Shown one piece after another: positions 47,501 through 59,536 of a DNA stretch of 64,000 nt (position 1 is its first letter; every line of letters starts with the position of its first letter). The DNA comes from Bugulina stolonifera (lineage: Eukaryota; Bryozoa; Gymnolaemata; Cheilostomatida; Bugulidae). Both the position numbers and the translations under genes were made by a program. The notes under the pieces are model-generated. The model searched no databases, was not told the DNA's origin, and saw nothing but the letters and a program-made list of their open reading frames with translations. The stretch covers positions 9,672,001 through 9,736,000 of the forward strand of contig OW285187.1 of NCBI GenBank assembly GCA_935421135.1, given 5' to 3'.

Positions 47501-49328
47501 AACTATATTGGAGTGCCTACTGCTAGCCTGAAGGGAATGCTGCCTTTACTAGAGTCAGCACAGTTGATCCACATTCTATACAGTATAACATCAGCATAAT
47601 CAATACACTGGATACTCATTATACTAATTTTTTGACATGTCAGTGGGTAGTCAACCTCTACATGACCATCTATCTAGAGACTGAAAGTTACATAATACTC
47701 TATCTACTGTATAAATAATGAATATGTCCCTGTAGCCTACACCAAGTACATGTATGTAACATATGACACTTATGGCATATTATACAATTATATAACTTAC
47801 TGAGTTGGTGCTGGTAAACTAGTGCCTGAAACTATTACTTATACTTATAGGGTCTTGAGTTCTTACAAGTACATAGATTATATTTTCTAACTAAATGTAC
47901 TATTATATAGGAAAATATAACAAGTCTTCTATAGTCAGACAGGAAATAATAATAGTTATTTCTACTTACTTGTTAACAATCCACTATGACCTGACCAGTT
48001 TTATATAACAAGTTAGACTCCCCAAAGCAGTAGAGAAAGCAATTACATACATATACATACAATACAATACATATTGTACTTATTCCTCTTGTAAAATCAG
48101 AAGTTGTGCACACACTGTAACTAACCTGTCTTCTGCTCGATTGGCTGCCACCAGGTGTGCTGCTATTCGTCTTCACAGGAATATAAGAAGCCGGCTCATT
48201 GGGTCCCACCCATGATACAGGTCGACGTGTCTTTGGTTGCCCACTGGTATTCGCTCGCCTTCGTAATGGACTCGCTAAATTTTCATGACTTTTGCTAAGA
48301 TAGTGCTTATTTAGGGCCGATTCCTACAAGTAAAGTGAATATTCTAGTAAAATAGAGACAGAGTGCTGCGCTGTGTTACCACTTATTACTAGTACCTCAT
48401 CCTGCTAAATAAATACTCCACAACTAATCAACATAACATAAAAATTCTACTCAAATCTTCAGTTGGTAAATCAACCATGAAGTGATTATTTTTCATGACT
48501 GACGTTTGCCACTGACAGAAACAATGCAATGAAATATCTGCCAGTTTGCATCAGTAAATGTTTCATGTTAGTGTATTTATACCATTAACAGTGATGTATT
48601 ATACTACCCACAACAATAAATATTCACCCACTTATTCCATTCCTTTGCCCAGTAAAGTCATTGTTATAGTGATTGTACACTATACATAGCACAATATACA
48701 TGTACATGTAGGTGTACATATAACATATTGTGTGTATTACAAGCCCACGTGTACATTAAATACAACCATGAGCGGTTATTATATCAAATATAGACAAAAA
48801 TCACACAACATGCTACAAGTTTAGACTATACATTTGTATGTAACAAGCTAATGAGAAAAACACCCTGCAGATCAAATCCTATCAGCTTCATGGGAAAAAG
48901 TCTTATGATTCAGCGCAGGCAAAATAATTTAATTTTTCTTTAATATGAAAAAATTTTTACGGCTATTACCTGAAAGCATAGGCCTATATAACAGCTACTT
49001 CAACCCAATATACAATGTAACAATGTGTTTAGTACAGAACTGAATGCACATGTACATGACAATATACATATAGGTATATTACACATTGTGTACGGATGAA
49101 ATGAATTAAATGCATGCAGAACTAACAGAACTGTCAAGGTGAATTTTATAAACTTACTGGTTTGAGAGAATTGGGATTGTCTTTCTTGGTGTTTCCAGCT
49201 GCACCTTTGGTAGGGTTAGCTGTTGATGCTTTATCTGCTGACTGTCTATTTCTATTAGCTGAGTTGCTCTTAGCTGGAGACTGTGAACTACTCGCAGCTG
49301 ACGAATTAACTCCGCGCCCCCTTCTCAT
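26530..49328 (-). CDS. SPECC1L: Cytospin/SPECC1L-type coiled-coil and calponin-homology protein, long form
   Basis: Nineteen exons join in phase: 49158-49328, 48126-48323, 46123-46373, 44727-45105, 43112-43267, 42222-42381, 41282-41429, 34666-34909, 33245-33392, 32759-32948, 31358-31508, 30368-30591, 29378-29558, 29058-29202, 28094-28493, 27606-27722, 27215-27335, 26940-26999 and 26530-26622. They give 1178 aa, near the roughly 1117 aa of human SPECC1L. A Ser/Arg-rich basic N-terminus (1-310) precedes a long coiled coil (about 310-915) containing [16 protein letters not shown] and [16 protein letters not shown], both near-identical to cytospin as I recall it. A Ser-rich linker then leads to a C-terminal calponin-homology domain ([54 protein letters not shown]). 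The family crosslinks actin and stabilises microtubules in adhesion and cytokinesis. ATG 49328 is the first Met after an acceptor-like TTTCTAG, so a 5' untranslated exon may lie upstream. Confidence 0.93.
27215..27722 (-). other. First half of the cytospin CH domain, two exons
   Basis: Exons 27606-27722 and 27215-27335 split the CH domain after SKGYR. The first ends in AG and the second begins with G, rebuilding Arg across the junction. The hydrophobic core (GLAFCALLH) and the [20 protein letters not shown] lead-in are intact. Confidence 0.85.
29549..29830. repeat. About 30-bp imperfect minisatellite overlapping a cytospin splice acceptor
   Basis: Around nine units of the form AACTAAGTCTATATACATAC ATGCAGAG fill the start of this intron. 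The first unit includes the real 3' splice site at 29558 (minus-strand ATGTAG|GTATATAG), and several later units repeat the CTATATACCTACAT core. Confidence 0.8.
30960..31235. other. Cytospin intron with a long chance-like open frame
   Basis: Two overlapping plus-strand frames of 74-85 codons are open here. The peptide is not recognisable and has no clear splice signals. It may be an old repeat fragment. Confidence 0.25.
31897..32155. mobile_element. GTTCGAAAC-family element, copy 2 (fullest)
   Basis: The left end GCGACTGTTCGAAAAAGACA, followed by repeated CAGTTCGAAACAGGAC modules, is mirrored at the right by TTTCGAACTGTCC modules and CCCTTTACC. CCCTGTCAT occurs on both sides as a possible target duplication. 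The centre is a T/A tract. Confidence 0.8.
34910..38345 (-). other. Cytospin intron sequence (between alternative first exon and coiled-coil exons)
   Basis: No exon is recognised in this 3.4 kb. It is AT-rich with a run of G at 35307-35318. Open frames here lack splice context and protein-like composition. Confidence 0.5.
38346..39007 (-). CDS. SPECC1L: Alternative first exon of the cytospin gene (short form, 911 aa)
   Basis: This exon starts with ATG at 39007 (MGNNNSST), stays open for 220 codons and ends at a GCAAG|GTAAT donor in phase 2. That is the same phase and AG ending as the exon at 41282-41429, so both can splice to the coiled-coil exon at 34909. It therefore looks like a separate promoter and first exon giving an N-terminus unrelated to the long form. 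The peptide is Ser/Thr-rich with an acidic patch ([13 protein letters not shown]) and SSESLA at its end. Gly2 and Ser6 fit the N-myristoylation consensus, which would place this form at membranes. That is inference. A cassette-exon role is less likely, because including it would add an in-frame Met start and needs an acceptor just upstream. Confidence 0.72.
39008..41281 (-). other. Presumed internal promoter region and intron of the cytospin gene
   Basis: Sequence just above 39007 should hold the promoter and 5' untranslated region of the short form. Positions 40850-41165 are somewhat richer in G and C and carry overlapping open frames on both strands, but I cannot assign them. Confidence 0.35.
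47160..47345 (+). repeat. Dispersed repeat shared with 57268-57425
   Basis: ACTTTGTGCTTTTTGGCCATAGCCAG, GAAGTTGTCTTCTCCAT, the GTGTCACCCC...CCCCAACCACAAA block and the ATAGTGCAATACGGCACC end line up in order with the sequence before the LINE remnant at 57.3 kb. Both are worn copies of one repeat. Confidence 0.7.
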
Positions 49329-49339
49329 AGCCTAGAAAG

Positions 49340-52300
49340 GAGTAGAAGGATAGGAACCTGAGGCTATTAGCATTATGTTGTAGTAACTACTCTGATGTGA
49401 TATCTAAGGCAGCTTCTCTAATAGTAATCAGACAAACATACAATGTATGTGATAACAATCTGCCTTTCAGACAGTTTATCAAGTGATGCTACAGCAGCAG
49501 CTAATGTGAACACTAATCTATTACTATGCTGCAGGTCTATTAGATTACTATCACAGTTGTTGACCAATTCAGGTTTGCATCTTCTACTGGTCAAAAGAGA
49601 TTCAATATTTAGGTGTTACCAAAATTACAATTCAAAATCAGGGACTTGGACGCCTGGACAAAGTGATTAACAAGTATTTTATTTTTATCTCTAGTCTCTA
49701 CTGGGTGTACTGTACCAATTGTTTGCTACTTGAAGCAAGGAAAATAGTGTGACCCCAAAATAGTGCAAAGTTACCAGACTGTGATATATTCAATTGTGTA
49801 GATAATGTGTTTACAGGTAAAAATACCTAAGAGCTGAATTTCACCAATATACAGGTAATTTTAGAAAGAAATAGTGATGGTCTATTGTATTAGCCATGAT
49901 AGTATATCATTAGTGTCTGGTTTCCACTCGATTGTTCACACTATTGTTCAGTAAACATAGCAACATGCTGGGTTACATTTTATCAAAGGGCAGGGATTTG
50001 ACAGGCATGCAATGAAAGGGTGCACAACTCCTGAAATTGACTGTGGATTTCTCTATCCTACTAGCCACACATTTACATATTGTACATGGTATAAATTCAG
50101 CATGTTCTACATTGTACATTCCATATATACATGTCTATATCCAAACAATGAGGAATGCTATTAATAAATAGATGACTGAGTTTGCAGTTTTTGTTAAAAC
50201 TAGACACAAGAAGCTAATTTGAGAGGATATCAAGCACAGCAGTAGCAATCCTCATGCATCTCATCCAAAACAAACCTTCCATATTAAAAATTCAAATCCT
50301 GTAGTTGAGGAAGAACTGAAACAAATAAAAAAGTACAGGTCTAATTTTAGTTCTAACAAATGTTTTTCTGCTTGGAAGTTTCTCATAGGCTATCACTGTA
50401 TATCAACTCCAACCAAAAATGGTGGTGAGCATATAACTCCCAAGTCTCGTCACAGCTAGATATACACCAGCATTGAAATGACTTTTAGATATCATTCTTA
50501 CAAGAGGAGACAATTGCCTATGGAAAACCGCATACTAAGTACAGTCAAACAATAGTTAATGTAAAGAGAAGGGCAGACAACTCCAAATAAACAAGTCCAA
50601 TGTCTCTAGTACCTGAAGCATGTGTATGACTTGGTCTTCCAAGGTACATGGCAAATGGCATAGGGTAATGGATTCATAAGAAACAGGTGTTAGCAAATGC
50701 AGCCTGGGTTCCCAAACATGGGGCACATGTACAATATTCATATTCAATTGGCCAAGGTTTTAATATGGCATAGAATGCATAGGCACCTACGAACAGGTCA
50801 AACTATATGATGCTGTATTATTGATATACAGGCAATTATCAGAAAAATTCCCAACTATGATAAATATTGTATATTATAATACACGTAGACTAATGCGTTG
50901 AAACTATAACACTCCCAAACCTTTAAAATTAGCCTAAAATAATCTGAGGCTCATTAGGAGATGCAAGTGATGGCCAGTTATCTTGGTAAAAGAATGTAGA
51001 GGCGCATGAGCACATAACTCCAATGAAAAAAGATTGATTGTTACTACAATTTAGATGTAGTAATAAAACCACAGCATGCCGTTGAAATGAGCAAATTGTA
51101 CAAAAAATATAATAACCCCCCCCCCCCCCCTCCAACACTCATATGCATGAATATCCATATAATACTCCATGCTACCCTATCGTTACAATGAAATCAGATC
51201 CAGAACCGATCACATTAGATATGGTATGTACATGTATGTATTAGGGTTGTTTCTCTTCTAAGTACGTGTTGAAATGAAAATAAGAGAGAGATGGAAGGAC
51301 ATAAACACAGTATTATTGTTCTGTCACAGAAACAAACAGCAGCTCAACAACATGGTAGAATCAGGGGCCACACATCCTTTGATTAAGATGAAGGCAATAA
51401 ACCATTTATCCATCTAATAATGCAAATCTACATGTACTTGAGGATAATTATCTACAGTGCAAACACTACAAGTTCAAACATTCTCCATTTAAAAAACAGA
51501 GAGATTGTAGGAAGGGGAGTAATATAAACTAATGGGTAGATGTGGACTAATATAGAGGAGTGCAGAGCAGTAGCTCAGACCATGCCTAAAATATGGAGAC
51601 TACAACAACAGTTATGTACATATGTATGTTTTCATGCCCACTCAAGCCAATGTTTTATTACTTATCAGGTTTTTAATACCCAAGCAAAAATAACAACAAT
51701 AATAATAAAAATAATATATGCTTAAACAGACCATAAGCTGGGTGTGGTTGGTAGCTGGATCTGGAGAAAACAAATTTATAGTTTCTATTCTATCCACTTG
51801 AAGCCCATGACATAGCAGATAATACAGTTGACATAATATGAAAATATAGCAGTCCTAAAGCCTAAAGTACATCTCTTACAAAGCCATTTTATTAATAAAT
51901 AGCTTAGTTCATTCTCACTGGATTATTGGAGGCCACCAGACAACAGGGCATGCTATCATACCATTAACCTGTTGAGTATGCTTACTGCCTTCTGTGAATC
52001 TTCAACTAAAAACTTTTCCCTATCTAATTGTAAAAGGGCAATTACCTCATATTTTCCAAACGTATTCTAGCAATGAAATGCAAAGGGCCATGAAAGTCAA
52101 TTTGCTTACTACACATACACAATGAATAACTCACACTAGACATTTGATGCTCGGCTGCCACTAATAACAGTTCTTTGTTCATGCCGCCAACGACTCTATT
52201 CAATCTAATGACATCTCAATATGAAATCTATGCATATATTGTAATATTATATTAGACTTTTGGTGTGTGTGTAAAAAACTAAGCAGTTATCTAAAGCCAG

Positions 52301-54150
52301 TGTCTTGTGAGGCTAACTAAATAATTCTAATCTGCATATAACTGTGTGCATAAGACTTAAAAACTACTCAATAGGCATGAATAGGTTGAACAAATACTGT
52401 TTGTTTGCACAAGTTTCAAGGACCACTGACTCACAGTATGGGGCAAACAATGTAATTGCAGGCCCTGGTCTTTACTCAGTATACTTATGGGTATACAGTG
52501 TAGCCCACTCTCCTTACTTGCCACTATTTTTCTCTATTTCCACTCACTAACTTTTTTGAAGGCCAGCATCTACAGTTTCCTTAGTCCTGTCCACTAACAA
52601 AAATACTGGCTACCCAATTATGGAGGCTTAAATTCGGATTAGCCGATGGAAAGGAAACTGAGTGCTTAAAATTATCCTAAAGAGAAGGACTGCATGTATT
52701 GTACTCACGAAGCTGATAAGTCCGATCTTATGGATGCGATAACATGTGATTAGCCAATCATTTATATGTTGTTTTCCTCATGATAAGCTACTTGTCCATG
52801 CTGATGCTGTGGTCTACAAAATGCAAAGTAATATAGTCTTGTCACATCTTCAGGACAGCTACGGAACACAATAATAAGGACAGCACGATCATGATAACCA
52901 TGGCTCCATTTAGAGTGGCTTTTATTAATATTAGAAAGCATGTATCATGTTGAGCTCTAGTGGCAATCCTATAACTGCACCACAATAAAAGATAATACAA
53001 AACGATTATTAGTCTAGCCATCCTACCAGAGTCATTATTACTCTTGAACATCATAATTAATCATAATTGAAAATTACAGAATATGGTAAGAATAGTTTTG
53101 TTCAAAAATCGGTTGCCATAGTGAAGCAGAACATTGGCCATGGAAGACGAGTGCCATGATTACAAAGAAGGGAAGCATATGGTTAGTTATCAATTAGATA
53201 GAGCTGTAGCTAATTGGATTTAGCCTGATGACCTAGCATCTGAATAACAGAGCCTATTCCTATAGAGGGTTCCTCCAAATTGCCTTCAAACACAACGATG
53301 TTGCATAGCATCTATTCTATTGACAATCACAATTTTTATCAAAGAGCAAGTAACCTAGCCAAAATTCACGTGTCAAATTCAATAGACGATCGCCGTAAGT
53401 AGCAGCATTTCTAATCTGAAACTGCACCCACCAAAACTGTGTGGAATCTCAATTATAGGAACACATTATATATACACTGCTGCTTTCACATGTGATCCAA
53501 CACCTAGTGGACATTCTTGCGTCAGCTACTTGTTAGAAACAACCAAATATGAAGATCACTGGATAAATCTAAGCTATCAATGTATACTTAGTCTCACTGA
53601 GAATAAAACTATTTCCCGTCAGCGATCATCATATATAGGCCTAGCGCACAACAAATAATAAACAACCACACTGCGATGGCTAACATTGGGGCAAATTATG
53701 TTGTCTATACTGGTGTTGGTTTGTATCTTGAAATGATTATTCCAATCACGCACCTTCTGCCTATGTGATAGCATAATAGGCGAACATATAACATGAATAA
53801 TAATATATTATAATTGTGAAAAAATTTACCAATTCAGGCTGATAGACCACGTGGTTAGACCTACTGAGATCCCACAATTCAATTACGATTGATAAGAGAT
53901 GACAAAAATAGAGATATTACCCATTGCAACAGTACAAATAGTAGAAATAAGGAAATGAAAAGATGTTATAACAATACAATTTCTAATTTTACGGTATTAA
54001 AACAGCAACAGCAGGAATATAATAATGATCCATTTGAATATAGTCCTAAATAATAGAAGGTTGATATAATAAAGTAGGCCTATAGCAAAAATCACTGATT
54101 ATCATATAGGCCTAGGCTAAGTAGCATCTGGCTATAGTATGTTTAGTTTA
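49340..54150. other. Gene-free region upstream of the cytospin gene
   Basis: No coding exon is supported on either strand. The stretch includes a run of C at 51116-51130. It should contain the long-form promoter and perhaps non-coding 5' exons, which I cannot locate. Confidence 0.4.
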
Positions 54151-54159
54151 ATTACTTAA

Positions 54160-54421
54160 TGATGTACTTTTGAGCAAGGAGTTTATTTTTGAGCAGTCAG
54201 AGACTTGTTTCAAACTCATGAAAATATCAGTCCCTGACTAGAGTTTGAACCCAGGGCATTTACGGCACCTAAGCTGGTGTAGTGGTAGCATGTTCTGTTC
54301 ATTGTGCTAGACGTAGATGCCCCGGGTTCAAACCCCAGTCAGGGACTGGTATTTTTCATGGATTTGAAACAAGTTTCTGACTGCTCAACAGTAAATTCCT
54401 TGCTTAAAAATGCATCATTAG
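54160..54421. mobile_element. Inverted pair of tRNA-derived SINE ends
   Basis: The left arm (about 54160-54268) is the reverse complement of the right arm (about 54313-54421), sharing GGGTTCAAAC...CAGTCAGGGACT and TTTGAAACAAGT..CTGACTGCTC. The right-hand copy has a box A (GGTGTAGTGGTAGCATG, about 54275) and box B (GGGTTCAAACCCC, about 54323), so it keeps an internal polymerase III promoter. The same family is at 17316. Confidence 0.82.
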
Positions 54422-54479
54422 ATTATATAAAAAATGGTCAAACCCCCTATTATCTACTTAGTTTTATAACAATAACTAT

Positions 54480-55960
54480 GGATGATAGGGCCTATATTTT
54501 ATAATTAATTAATGGTATTATACAAGCCTATTAAATTTTAATCACGCAATGAAAACTGATGATTTAATTAATGTAATTAAAATAAAATTTATATGAATAT
54601 AATATATAAATTATTATTTTATTAATTATATAATAATAATTATGATAATTAATACTAAATATAATATATATGTATATGTATTCATACTAAATATAACTTG
54701 CAATCAATTTGGCACACGCTACACCGACACTCTGTCTCATTAGATCGTCATTAGTTGATAATAACTTTAACTTATACTAATACCAAGGAGTGCTCTACTA
54801 CAACATATGTACTTATACCCATACACTGCTAAACGATAACTACTGTAACTGTTATTGATTGTTCAGCACTGTATGAGTATAAGTACAATGTAGTAGTAGA
54901 GCATCGTATAAGTTTGAGCACAGCAACACTATGTGTAACATCATGAGTCAGTATGAGTATCAGTTACAGGTTTCGGTATGGTATCATTCATTGTGATTGT
55001 TGTAGTACTATTCAATTCATCAGTGATTGATATAGGCCTACTTCTACTCCACCATGATGCAGTTAAAATTCTCCTAAATCTTTGAAATAGGCAAAAAACT
55101 CACGCTTCAAACTCACAATGATAATAAAAATGGTATTGTAGCATAGGATAGGTGCTTGTGCTTGTGAATTAGCTGATTTCTGGAAAAACAAGTAAACTAA
55201 AACTCAACTACCCACTGGCAGTTTGTGAATTCTCAACCTTTGGTGCTAGGTAGCCTAAGGACCAACGTTAACATAACAGCTTAGTATTTACTGACGTCAA
55301 AATAAGATAGACAGATCATTGCGGTTCATTTTAGCTAAGGAACTAGTACTCCAAAATGTTTTTATTGGAATGGCTATGACTCAATGATATCTTTTACATT
55401 CTTCCACATTATATACAATCATTTATCATTAATGACATCAAATATTCAATTATTAGAACAGAATTCAAATAACATTGATTATTGACAATATTTTTTTGAC
55501 AAGTTTTTTTATAATATTGTCCTGTAAATGTAATCGACTACAATTATGATTTATGAATGTGTAACTATCACTATAATCACACCCCTGTTCTTATATTTTG
55601 CTCTATCCCTCTGATAACTGACATATAAATGGCTAATCAAATTACATTAACATTTAAATTATTATTTTATAATAATTATAATAATTATTATTATTATTAT
55701 TATAAATAGTATAAATATTTAAGTTTGAATTAATAAAAACATTACATATAATAATTAACCAATAATATTTATAATAAGTAATTCACTATATATTATTCAT
55801 CTATATTCTGATATATCAATACTAACATGTGTAAATAATATTATTAATTATAATTATTATATAGTTATAGTAGTAAGTTATAGTAAAGTATACTATATTA
55901 TGTTGACATTAAATGATAGTATAATTAAATGAGTATTGTAGTGTTTTGTGCTATGGGTTT
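54480..55960. other. Very AT-rich intergenic sequence
   Basis: Contains long TAATTATTA-type tracts and no gene. Confidence 0.4.
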
Positions 55961-55969
55961 CACACAGGT

Positions 55970-56585
55970 GCCGAAATTAGGACGAGTGTGGGAAGCGCTT
56001 GGTAGTGGTAGTGGGCTGCCAAGGTAAACTTCCACACATTACATAAATAGTGAACAGCTAGGTAAGCTCTTATAGGTATTTTAGAGGACGTAGGCCGATG
56101 CTTAGACTCATTAAAGAGTCAAGGGTCGACGTAGGTTCGATGGTTTATACTCCTAGGAGTGTAGAAAGTGTCAATGTTGAAGTGGAGACGTAGGCCCGAT
56201 GCTTAGGCTCATCGAAGAGTCAAGGATCGACTAAGGTCCGATGTTTATACTCATCAAGAGTGTAGTAAGAGACTTATACAAGTATGAGGACGAGCTCGGG
56301 CATTAAAGGTCCAGGGGACCAAGGCTGGAGCTGCCTGCCTGCAAGAGCAAGACTCTGTAGGTTGAGTTAGAAGATGTTGCTTTATTGAAGCGCAATCAAC
56401 AACTGACTTAGCATAGAAAATGTGCTGGCTCTTATACTATTTGGATTTCCGGTAAAAAGCCCGACAGGGGGTCGGGTGGGACGATAAGGTATCAGCCCCG
56501 GAAATTGCGTAACAATATAGCTGAAAAGTGCCCGAGGTCCGACCATAAAACGGTCGGCCATGCACAAAGTGCTTACAATCATGTG
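55970..56585 (-). mobile_element. Candidate solo LTR
   Basis: A sharply bounded block of higher G and C content sits in AT-rich surroundings. On the minus strand it carries TTCAATAAAGC, like the polyadenylation signal at an LTR R-U5 border, followed by a GC-rich tail. Two diverged copies of a roughly 80-bp unit (from about 56085 and 56185, with GTAGGCCCGATGCTTAG) lie inside. No coding region or second LTR is seen. Confidence 0.35.
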
Positions 56586-56589
56586 AAAT

Positions 56590-57240
56590 GACTTATGTAT
56601 TAAAATTATTAAGATCTAAGACATCGGCCATTACTTATAATAGGCAAAAAGACTTAGAATGAAAGTATACAATACTGTGCTTGTAATAACGATGTAATAG
56701 CAGCAAACAAGTACAAAGACATGATTAGTTGGTTTATAAAGCACATGAGCCAAGCAGTTAATTGACAATAATAAGGATAATAATAGACATGTAGAAATCA
56801 TGTATAATAATTGTGGGCATACATGCCCACAGTTATTATGCATGTACAGTTAGTTATGTGTGGTAGTCCATGAGAGACTGGACATGTCAGGTATGCTGAA
56901 ACACCACAGTATTCCACTCTGCTAACCACTATACAACAATGAGGCACGCCCTTCTGCCCCCCCCCCCCCCTTCCCAGGCATTGATGTAAGTTGATGTATT
57001 TAAATTGTAATATAATTGTAAATTAATGTAATAATGATTTATGGTCTGTAAGTGTATAGTCTCAAGCAGTGTTAGAAGTGAAACTGAGTAAAAACAGCTG
57101 TATTTATGGTGTTTAAGCATTTCATGGAACAAAAAGAGGTGCATTTCTGGAATGAAATGATTCTAACCAGCCAATGGCCTATATGTTGATATTATGATTA
57201 AACAGTTATAGCCTTGAAGCCTAACACCTTTATTGTTAGC
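56590..57240. other. Intergenic sequence with a C tract
   Basis: A run of about 14 C at 56958-56971 is the main feature. No gene is seen. Confidence 0.35.
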
Positions 57241-57267
57241 TGACCGTGTACCTAGCAAAAAAGTGGC

Positions 57268-58720
57268 ATACAAAACTTTGTGCTTGTTGGCCACAGCCAG
57301 GGATCTTCAGTGAAATTCCAGAATCCAAATGAAGAAGTTGTCTTCCCCATAACATATTGTGTCACCCCAACCACAAACAAAAATCTAAGGCTGCATGAAA
57401 TCGTGCAATATTGCACCCAACAGATTAAAAAAGTGGTAGGTACATGTCATATATTCCCATGTACCCTAACCCTCAATGAAGCACCTTACCAGCAATGATT
57501 ACCACACCTAAGATCCAAGAGAATGTGCTGGTATCTTAAATGAGTTCTTCAGTGCACAATTCTGTAAAGAACATAAACTGAATGACGCTAGCATTTACAA
57601 CAGAAAATCTTTGAACTATATTAAGATCTCAGTGAATGGTGTCATCAAACTTCTCTTTAACCTAAAGAACGGAAAATCGTCAGGTCCAGGTGAAATATGT
57701 AAAGAAGATCTCATCATCGACCCTGTTATGACTGTGCTAAATGCCTTACATGGATCTTCTAGCTTGAAACTCTCTCCAGAATTGAAAATGCCCCATGTGT
57801 CTCCCCTTCACAATCTAGACCTTACTGATCAACCAATCTCACTTACTAGTATTCCTTGCAAAATATTAGAATACAACTTGTTCTACATGTACATCAATTA
57901 AGCCTTGCAATAGATGGGGTATTGTACAATAGGCAACACAATTTTAGAAAAGGAACTTAATGTGAAACCCAACGAACGAGATTGCTAGAAGAATAGATCG
58001 ACACCATCCAGTACTTGATTTTACAAAAATGTTCCACAAGGTACCTCAAAAACTACTGATGCGAAAGTTTTCAGACGTTTCTAAGATTAGCAGCCAAATA
58101 TTGATGTGGGTCCCTGGTTTCCTACTTGACCGTGAACAAAAAGTCAGAATTAAAGGCCAACTGTCCCCTGAACTACCCGTCACTTCAAGTGTTCATCAAG
58201 GCTCGGTACTTGGGCCTACCCTGTTCTTAGCCTATCTTAATGATCTCACGGAGCACGTTAACTGCGACATCAGTCTTTTTGCCCGCAACATGCTGATTTA
58301 TCAATATTGTAAATAATTCTACTGACAAACAGAACTTTTAAACAAATGTCAATGCATTAAAACGATGGTCGCGAACGTAGTTTATGTCGTGAGAATTAGT
58401 GTTCCATTTTTGCCTTCAATGCCACTGATACATCCCCTGACGCTCTGTAGACACTCAGTATTACTCACCTGGCAGCTGTTGAAGAAACAAAGTACTTGGG
58501 CGTTGTACTGTACAGTCAAACTTGAGATTTGATGAGCATATACTGGCTAATGTATGAAAATCTAAAAGATGGAGATTATCCAACATGCTTTTTATAATGC
58601 TCCCCAAAGTGCCAGACTTCTGGCGTACACTGGCCTCTGTAGAGCGTATGTTGAATGTGCTGCGACTGAATGGGCATTCCGATAATACTGTATAAAGCTT
58701 AACCAAGAATGAAGAGATTG
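57268..58720 (+). pseudogene. Decayed non-LTR retrotransposon (CR1/L2-like reverse transcriptase)
   Basis: Fragments of a LINE reverse transcriptase appear in order across several frames: VIKLLFNLKNGKSSGPGEI (57640s), PISLTSIPCKILE (57830s), FHKVPQKLL and VHQGSVLGPTLFLAYLNDL (58030-58260), then KYLGV (58490s) and an AYTGLCRAYVE-like stretch near 58625. The catalytic YADD/FADD position reads FARN, and stops and frameshifts separate the pieces, so it cannot be active. The upstream 57268-57425 segment is a dispersed repeat shared with 47160. CR1/L2/Jockey-type families have these motifs. Which one this is cannot be told here. Confidence 0.85.
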
Positions 58721-59020
58721 GGGTCATGTCAGAACGGACTAAGTTTTAGTTCAAAACTCTTGCTGTCATGTTATTTGAGGCCTCATTTCTGAGGCTGTCC
58801 AAGGTAGAAACTGCTATAGTTCCCAGTGGTATTGGCTGAAATAGAGTTTACTTGTATCCTGGTAGCGGTTCGGAACATTTTATTTGTCTCAACAGCATAG
58901 TCTGTTGAAAGACTTTTACGTCGTTCTTCACTAGTACAATGTAGGTGCACAGGTGGTGGTCTCGTTTTATACTGCCCTAAAGCTTTCTGTCCCAAAACTG
59001 TCATCTATATATTTTGTGGG

Positions 59021-59232
59021 GCGAATTTGCAACTGTTCGAAAAAGACAGTTCGAAACAGGACGTTTCTAAACCGGACAGTTCAACCCCAAACTTCAACTA
59101 ATTTGTATTTTTAACATAATTTTTTTATTTAAATAATTAAATTACTTATCTGTGAGTTGTGTTCTTCTAAATGTAATCTACAGTTTCGAACTGTCCTGTT
59201 TCAAACTCTCTTTTTCGAAATGTCACTTTACC
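59021..59232. mobile_element. GTTCGAAAC-family element, copy 3, with TTGTGGG flanks
   Basis: GCAACTGTTCGAAAAAGACA opens and TTTCGAAATGTCACTTTACC closes the element. The heptamer TTGTGGG lies directly outside both ends (59014-59020 and 59233-59239), as expected for a target duplication. It shares the AAGTTGTGTTCTTC-like centre (GAGTTGTGTTCTTCTAAATG) with copy 2. Confidence 0.85.
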
Positions 59233-59536
59233 TTGTGGGCTTATCACTTAAAATGTCTTAACCTGTTCTAGTTCTAGTAGTACTTTCACTTACTTTTTTC
59301 CTTGTAGGTCTACTTTCTCTCAATCTAAAACATGACTAGAGTTTTGGAATATAATACTGTAATAATGTACTTGGCTTGTGTTTGTCCAAATGTAGAAACC
59401 AACAATTCTGCACTAAAGTAAGATTGAAACCAAATCGTGTAAATATGTATCTCTGCTATTAATGAGATGTACATGTATTTGTTCTTAGGAGAGAGCATGC
59501 ATTACTGAACTACATGTACATACTCCAGGATATTCC

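Noticed and set aside
57611..58316. An intact reverse transcriptase gene
   Set aside because: Catalytic residues are changed and frames are broken, so it is a remnant only.
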